From Ramlibacter sp. (GTDB taxonomy: Bacteria > Pseudomonadota > Gammaproteobacteria > Burkholderiales > Burkholderiaceae_C), in assembly GCA_021156245.1 (NCBI GenBank), contig JAJNBO010000049.1:1-10125 (forward strand): a DNA stretch of 10,125 bases. The letters run 5' to 3'. The translations under genes and the position numbers were made by a program. The notes under the pieces were generated by a model, which saw nothing but the letters and a program-made list of their open reading frames with translations, made no database searches and was not told where the DNA came from. Positions 6,838-10,125 of this stretch are shown here, one piece after another. The first letter of the stretch is position 1. The number at the start of each line of letters is the position of its first letter.

Positions 6838-8528
6838 CCCCCGATTCTCGCCGACCCGGCGTCCTCCCGATTTTCCTGGCCGCTGGCGAGCCGCAGCACC
6901 TCTGCCGCAGAGGCGTCGTCCGGGCCGCGCCAGGCCACGATCTGGTCGGGCCGCACCAGGGCCAGGGGTGCCGCGTAAAGATCCCTCAACGCCGGCGCGT
7001 CGTGGCGTACGACACACAGGTCCAGGCCGAGCGCCGACGCCGCGTCCTCGAATCCGCGCGTGTCCGGTGGCTGCGGCTCGAGGGCCAGCAGCGTCCATTC
7101 GCGATGGAAGGTGTCGAACAGCGAACGGCCATCCTCCAGCCACGCGTGCGGCGGCCTGCCGCCCGGGCAGGCGGAGGGGACATAGGTGTTGGCGGTGTCG
7201 GGCGGCGGCTGCGTGCCATCCGGAACGATGACGGGCGAGGCGTCGTAGCGGCCGCCGAACGTGACGCCCGGGATGTTGAATTCCAGCCGCACGTGCGCGC
7301 CGAGGTGCGCGGCAGCCTCGCTGCGCGCTGCGTCGCCGCCGCCGCCGGTTTCCTCCAATGCGGGACGGGCCGGGTACAGCCCCACGGAGTCCGCGAACTG
7401 GCGCGCGTACGCCGTGTTGCGCTCCGCCAGCGGCCTGCGTTCCGCTTCATAGCTTTCCAGCAGGCGGGCTCCACCGCTTCCGCGCAGCACGCTCGCCAGC
7501 TTCCAACCCAGGTTCACCGCGTCCTCGACGGCCGTGTTGTAGCCGAGCCCGCCGGTAGGCGTGAACAGGTGCGCGGCGTCGCCGGCGATGAATACGTTGC
7601 CTCGGCGAAAGGACTGCGCCACCAGCGAGTGGCCGGCGGTCCAGGTGCCGCAGGACAGCACGTCGACGGGGATGTCCGTGCCGAGGGCCTGTGCGAACAC
7701 GCCCCGCGCATCGGTGTCGGTCCAGGCATTCGCGTCCTCCCCTTCGTGCACCGCGGCATGGAAAGCGAATTCGGAGCGCCCGTCCACCGACGCCATGAAG
7801 GCGCGCCGTTGCGCATTCACCGCCACGTACATCCAGGCGCGGGCGTGCGGAAAGACGCGGTAGAAGTCAGGCGCGCGCAGGTAGGCGGCGAACATCTGGC
7901 CGCCCATGAAGTCGCGCCGCACGCCCGTGCCACCGCCCCACGCGATGCCCAGGGCCTGGCGCACGAGGCTGCGCGCGCCGTCCGCGCCGACGAGGAAGCG
8001 TGCCCGGACCCTGACGGGTTCGCTCCCTTGCACCACCGCATCCACATGCGTCCCTTGGTCCTTGAAGTCCGCGAGCCGCCACCCGTACCGCAAGTCAATG
8101 CTGTCGCACGCCTCGGCATGCCTGCGCAGGATGGCTTCGACGAACTTCTGCGACACGCGGTGCGGCAACTCCGCCGCGCTCCAGGAGCCGCCCATGCCGC
8201 GCACGTTGCGCACGGCCTCCGCCGCGGTGGGCAGCGCCAGCCGCGCCAGTTCCCAACCCGTGAAGCGCGTGAAGTAGGCGATGTCGGTGGGATGGTCCGG
8301 CGGCAGGCCCTGCGCGCGCACTTCGTCGGCGAACCCGAGGCGGCGAAAGTGCTCCATGGTGCGCGCCTGCGTGGCGTTGGCCTGCGGATTGAAGGCGGTG
8401 CCGGGCTTGGGGTCCACGAGCAGCGCGCGGATGCCGCGCCGGCCGAGCTCGATCGCCAGCATCAGCCCGCAAGGGCCGCCACCGGCGATGAGGACGTCCG
8501 TGGTCAGGAGCCGAACCGCGTGGTCCAC
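6834..8528 (-). CDS. FAD-dependent aromatic-type monooxygenase
   Basis: A class A flavoprotein hydroxylase (PHBH/TfdB/MhpA superfamily), expected to hydroxylate an aromatic or similar ring using NAD(P)H and O2 in the cytoplasm. Motifs, counted from the GTG: FAD loop GGGPCG at 16-21, the DG motif VGADGARS at 180-187, the GD motif FIAGDAAHLFTPTGG at 312-326 followed by LGYNTAVEDAVNLGWKLA, and a C-terminal thioredoxin-like tail ending in ALVRPDQIVAWRG, as in phenol-hydroxylase-type enzymes. At about 564 aa the length fits the TfdB/MhpA type. Start choice is uncertain: GTG at 8528 overlaps the LysR gene by 25 bases with GGAG 11 bases upstream; a CTG at 8507 overlapping the LysR stop would give 557 aa. 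No ATG precedes the FAD loop. The substrate cannot be inferred. Confidence 0.88.
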   Translation of the reverse strand: MDHAVRLLTTDVLIAGGGPCGLMLAIELGRRGIRALLVDPKPGTAFNPQANATQARTMEHFRRLGFADEVRAQGLPPDHPTDIAYFTRFTGWELARLALPTAAEAVRNVRGMGGSWSAAELPHRVSQKFVEAILRRHAEACDSIDLRYGWRLADFKDQGTHVDAVVQGSEPVRVRARFLVGADGARSLVRQALGIAWGGGTGVRRDFMGGQMFAAYLRAPDFYRVFPHARAWMYVAVNAQRRAFMASVDGRSEFAFHAAVHEGEDANAWTDTDARGVFAQALGTDIPVDVLSCGTWTAGHSLVAQSFRRGNVFIAGDAAHLFTPTGGLGYNTAVEDAVNLGWKLASVLRGSGGARLLESYEAERRPLAERNTAYARQFADSVGLYPARPALEETGGGGDAARSEAAAHLGAHVRLEFNIPGVTFGGRYDASPVIVPDGTQPPPDTANTYVPSACPGGRPPHAWLEDGRSLFDTFHREWTLLALEPQPPDTRGFEDAASALGLDLCVVRHDAPALRDLYAAPLALVRPDQIVAWRGPDDASAAEVLRLASGQENREDAGSARIGG

Positions 8529-9430
8529 TTGCGCTCGTACTCCATGTGGTCGAAATGTTCGGCGATGAAATCGATGAAGGTGCGGACCTTGGCGCTCAGG
8601 TGCTTGCGGCTCGGGTAGGCCAGGTTCACCGTCAGGCGCGGCAGGTCCCACGCATCGAGCACCGGCACGAGGCGGCCCGCGACGATGTCGTCGTAGAGGA
8701 TGTAGGTCGGCTGCACCAGGATGCCCAGCCCCTCCAGCGCCGCCGCGCGCAGCACCTGGCCGTCGTTGGACTCGAGCACGCCCTTGATGTTGACCGCCGT
8801 CGTTTCCCCGTCCCGCGTGAAGCGCAACTCGCGCGGGTTGTTGGCGTGGGTGTAGACCAGCAGCGCATGCCGCGCGAGGTCCTGCAGGTCGCGCGGCGTG
8901 CCGGCGCGCCCCAGGTAGCCGGGCGAGGCGGCGAGGATGCGCCGCGTCTCGGCCAACCGCCGGATGGTGATGTTGGAGTCCGGCTCGAACTCGCGCGTGC
9001 GGATCGCCACGTCGATGTTGTTGTCGATCAGGTCCAGGTAGCGGTTGGCCGTCTCGACGTGCACCGTCACGTCCGGATAGCGCCGCGTGAATTCCGGCAG
9101 CAGCGGCGCGATGTGCTGCATGGAGAAGGACAGCGACGCGGTGATGCGCAGCGTCCCGGCGGGCTTGAGCGTGGTAGCGTTGACCGCCGACTCGGCATCG
9201 TGCAGTTCCGCCAGGATCGCCTTGCTGCGCCGCAGGAACTCCTGTCCGGTCTCGGTGAGGTACAGCCGGCGCGTGTTGCGCTCCACCAGGCGGGCCCCCA
9301 GGCGCTCCTCCAGGGCCGAGAGATGCCGGCTGGCGGCCGCGTTGGACAGGCCCAGTTCCTCGGCGGCGCGGCTCAGGCTGCCGGTCTCGGCCACCTGCAC
9401 GAACAAAGCCATCTCGGTCCAGCGGTCCAA
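8504..9430 (-). CDS. LysR-family transcriptional regulator (CrgA-like)
   Basis: A 308-aa LysR-type regulator. The N-terminal winged helix-turn-helix spans about residues 1-60 (MDRWTEMALFVQVAETGSLSRAAEELGLSNAAASRHLSALEERLG...), followed by a linker helix and a substrate-binding-protein-like inducer domain (LRITASLSFSMQHIAPLLPEF from about 94 onward). The start is set to TTG 9430 because MDRWTEMALF is the usual beginning in this subgroup and a perfect AGGAG lies 8 bases upstream; a GTG at 9481 would add 17 atypical residues with no Shine-Dalgarno. It overlaps the monooxygenase start downstream and is divergent from the Dabb gene, the usual layout for a LysR protein that controls its neighbours and itself. 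The effector is unknown, probably the pathway substrate or an intermediate. Confidence 0.92.
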   Translation of the reverse strand: MDRWTEMALFVQVAETGSLSRAAEELGLSNAAASRHLSALEERLGARLVERNTRRLYLTETGQEFLRRSKAILAELHDAESAVNATTLKPAGTLRITASLSFSMQHIAPLLPEFTRRYPDVTVHVETANRYLDLIDNNIDVAIRTREFEPDSNITIRRLAETRRILAASPGYLGRAGTPRDLQDLARHALLVYTHANNPRELRFTRDGETTAVNIKGVLESNDGQVLRAAALEGLGILVQPTYILYDDIVAGRLVPVLDAWDLPRLTVNLAYPSRKHLSAKVRTFIDFIAEHFDHMEYERKWTTRFGS

Positions 9431-9438
9431 CGTCTTGT

Positions 9439-9443
9439 CTCCT
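9439..9443 (-). promoter_or_regulatory. Shine-Dalgarno of the LysR gene that decides its TTG start
   Basis: AGGAG on the minus strand, 8 bases before TTG 9430. No comparable site precedes the GTG at 9481. Confidence 0.75.
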
Positions 9444-9449
9444 GTCGGG

Positions 9450-9478
9450 ATTATTGCGCCCCGGCCGCGCCATTGATT
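9450..9478 (-). promoter_or_regulatory. Candidate promoter of the LysR gene
   Basis: The minus strand reads AATAAT at 9455-9450 (5 of 6 matches to TATAAT), with a poor -35 (GAATCA, 9478-9473) at 17 bases spacing. Transcription would start near 9443, giving a leader of about 13 bases that contains the Shine-Dalgarno. Weak -35s are common at regulated genes. Confidence 0.3.
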
Positions 9479-9494
9479 CACCGTGCGGAAAACT

Positions 9495-9525
9495 CATTTG
9501 CCGGCCGGCGCTTTCGCAAATGCGA
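9495..9525. promoter_or_regulatory. Putative LysR operator between the divergent genes
   Basis: Two overlapping symmetric elements: CATTTGC (9495-9501) and GCAAATG (9516-9522) form a perfect 7-bp inverted repeat with a 14-base spacer (centres two helical turns apart), and TCGCA-AA-TGCGA (9514-9525) is a second dyad. T9513 and A9525 are 11 bases apart, matching the T-N11-A consensus of LysR sites. The location, between a LysR gene and a divergent operon and overlapping a candidate -35, is as expected. Binding is inferred. Confidence 0.55.
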
Positions 9526-9540
9526 TCGGGGTCCTAGAGT
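9512..9540 (+). promoter_or_regulatory. Candidate promoter of the Dabb-amidohydrolase operon
   Basis: A -10-like TAGAGT at 9535-9540 with a weak -35 TTTCGC at 9512-9517, 17-base spacer. The poor -35 overlapped by the dyad fits an activator-dependent promoter. The start point would be near 9547, about 26 bases before the TTG start codon. Confidence 0.4.
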
Positions 9541-9560
9541 CGGCCCATGCGCAACCTCCA

Positions 9561-9569
9561 GGGAGAAGG
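9561..9569 (+). promoter_or_regulatory. Shine-Dalgarno of the Dabb gene that decides its TTG start
   Basis: A GGGAGAAGG stretch; its GGAG ends 7 bases before TTG 9573. It supports TTG over the internal ATG at 9591, which would remove the first conserved beta-strand. Confidence 0.7.
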
Positions 9570-9572
9570 CGT

Positions 9573-9881
9573 TTGATCCGCCACATCGTGATGTGGAACG
9601 TGCGCGGCGCCAGCCGCGACGAGAAGCTGGGCAACATCGAGCGGCTGAAGGCCAGCTTCCACAGCCTGCGCGGGCGCATCCCCGGCCTCCTGCACCTGGA
9701 GGTGGGCGTGGACACCAGCGGCGTCGACTACGCGTGCGACGTGGTGCTGGTGAGCGACTTCGCGTCGCAGGCGGCGCTCGACGCGTATGCCGTGCATCCG
9801 GAACACCTGCGCGTGAAGGCCGAGATCGGCGACATGCGCATCGCCCGCCACCAGGTGGACTACGCCGCAGCGAAGGACTGA
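9573..9881 (+). CDS. Dabb (stress-responsive A/B barrel) domain protein
   Basis: A 102-aa single-domain protein of the dimeric alpha+beta barrel (Dabb) family. Visible family marks: the first strand MIRHIVMWNV (1-10) with His4, a helix with KLGNIERLKASFHSL (about 18-32), IPGLLHLEVGVDTS strand (36-49), the DVVLVSDFAS strand (56-65), and LDAYAVHPEHLRV (69-81) with its conserved H-P-x-H. The length fits the family. Members are cytoplasmic; some act as cyclases or olivetolic-acid-type ring-forming enzymes, others have no known role. The TTG start is chosen from the strong Shine-Dalgarno and the complete first strand. The stop TGA (9879-9881) is one base before the amidohydrolase ATG, so the two are an operon and probably translationally coupled. 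It may handle an unstable intermediate made by the neighbouring enzymes; this is inference. Confidence 0.88.
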   Translation: MIRHIVMWNVRGASRDEKLGNIERLKASFHSLRGRIPGLLHLEVGVDTSGVDYACDVVLVSDFASQAALDAYAVHPEHLRVKAEIGDMRIARHQVDYAAAKD

Positions 9882-9882
9882 C

Positions 9883-10125
9883 ATGCCGACCCTCATCCGC
9901 GGCGCCACCGTGATCACCATGGACCGGCAGGGCGACCTGCCGCAGGCCGACATCCTGGTCAGCGCGGACCGCATCGTCGACGTCGCCCCGGCCATCACCG
10001 CCGACGGCGTGGAGATCGTGGACGCCACGGGCTGCATCGTCATCCCGGGCCTGGTCAACGCCCACATGCACACCTGGCAGACGGCGCTGCGCGGCGTGGC
10101 CGCCAACTGGACGCTGCTGGAGTAC
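9883..10125 (+). CDS. Amidohydrolase-family protein, N-terminal part (3' truncated by window edge)
   Basis: The first 81 codons of a metal-dependent amidohydrolase of the cytosine deaminase / TrzN-AtzA / MTA-SAH-deaminase type; complete members have about 440-480 aa. The N-terminal small beta-sandwich is present (MPTLIRGATVITMDRQGDLPQADILVSADRI..., ADGVEIVDATGCIVIPGLVNAHMH), leading to the metal-binding H61-x-H63 of barrel strand 1 in the motif PGLVNAHMHTWQTALRG. The enzymes hydrolyse C-N bonds (deamination, dechlorination or ring opening) of N-containing rings in the cytoplasm. ATG 9883 follows the Dabb stop after a single base. The remaining metal ligands (later His residues and Asp) lie outside the window, so activity and substrate class cannot be judged. 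Confidence 0.88.
   Translation, partial: MPTLIRGATVITMDRQGDLPQADILVSADRIVDVAPAITADGVEIVDATGCIVIPGLVNAHMHTWQTALRGVAANWTLLEY

Noticed and set aside
7002..8618. A 538-codon + strand open frame opposite the monooxygenase
   Set aside because: Antisense shadow; the minus strand carries all three class A monooxygenase motifs.
8529..9497. N-terminal extension of the monooxygenase frame to 9497
   Set aside because: It overlaps nearly the whole LysR gene in another frame, and the extension has no domain; the FAD loop must be near the true N-terminus.
8546..9913. A 455-codon + strand open frame across the LysR gene, control region and Dabb gene
   Set aside because: It crosses a divergent promoter region and two real genes in other frames.
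1..10125. Search for tRNA/rRNA, CRISPR repeats, insertion sequences, integrase or toxin-antitoxin genes
   Set aside because: No repeat-spacer pattern, transposase, integrase or cloverleaf-like element was found by eye; small RNAs without strong structure could still be missed.

Overview
The window is GC-rich, tightly packed bacterial DNA. The protein types, the Dabb/amidohydrolase/flavin monooxygenase mix and the frequent GTG/TTG starts suggest a betaproteobacterium of the Burkholderiales, probably Comamonadaceae (Ramlibacter/Variovorax-like). This placement comes from protein resemblance only, not from a marker gene.

Layout, left to right. (1) On the + strand at 1-621 is the C-terminal part of a maleylacetate reductase, an enzyme of the lower pathway of (chloro)aromatic degradation, cut by the window edge. 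It is followed at 722-1852 by a predicted lipoprotein esterase of the GDSL/SGNH family. (2) A convergent gap (1853-1944) holds two adjacent imperfect hairpins of REP-like character. (3) A long run of minus-strand genes fills 1945-9430. In transcription order these are: a LysR-type regulator, a flavin-dependent aromatic-ring-type monooxygenase, a 74-aa protein of unknown function joined to it by an ATGA overlap, and an MFS transporter. After a 241-bp stretch without a convincing gene come a TIGR03862/HI0933-like flavoprotein, a 55-aa very basic protein with its own terminator-like hairpin, and a COG2509-type FAD-dependent dehydrogenase. (4) Divergent from the LysR gene, on the + strand, are a Dabb-type small alpha/beta-barrel protein and the first 81 residues of a metal-dependent amidohydrolase, cut by the right edge.

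The right-hand part (about 5400-10125) reads as one catabolic locus. A LysR regulator sits between two gene sets: monooxygenase, small protein and exporter/importer on one side, Dabb protein and amidohydrolase on the other. The 142-bp regulator/Dabb intergenic region holds a 7-bp inverted repeat and an overlapping T-N11-A dyad of the LysR-operator kind. The parts imply hydrolysis or deamination of an N-containing (possibly cyclic) compound and flavin-dependent hydroxylation, but the substrate cannot be read from the sequence. The maleylacetate reductase at the left edge could belong to the same catabolic repertoire, but it is separated by unrelated housekeeping-like flavoproteins. No tRNA, rRNA, insertion sequence, CRISPR array or prophage element was seen.
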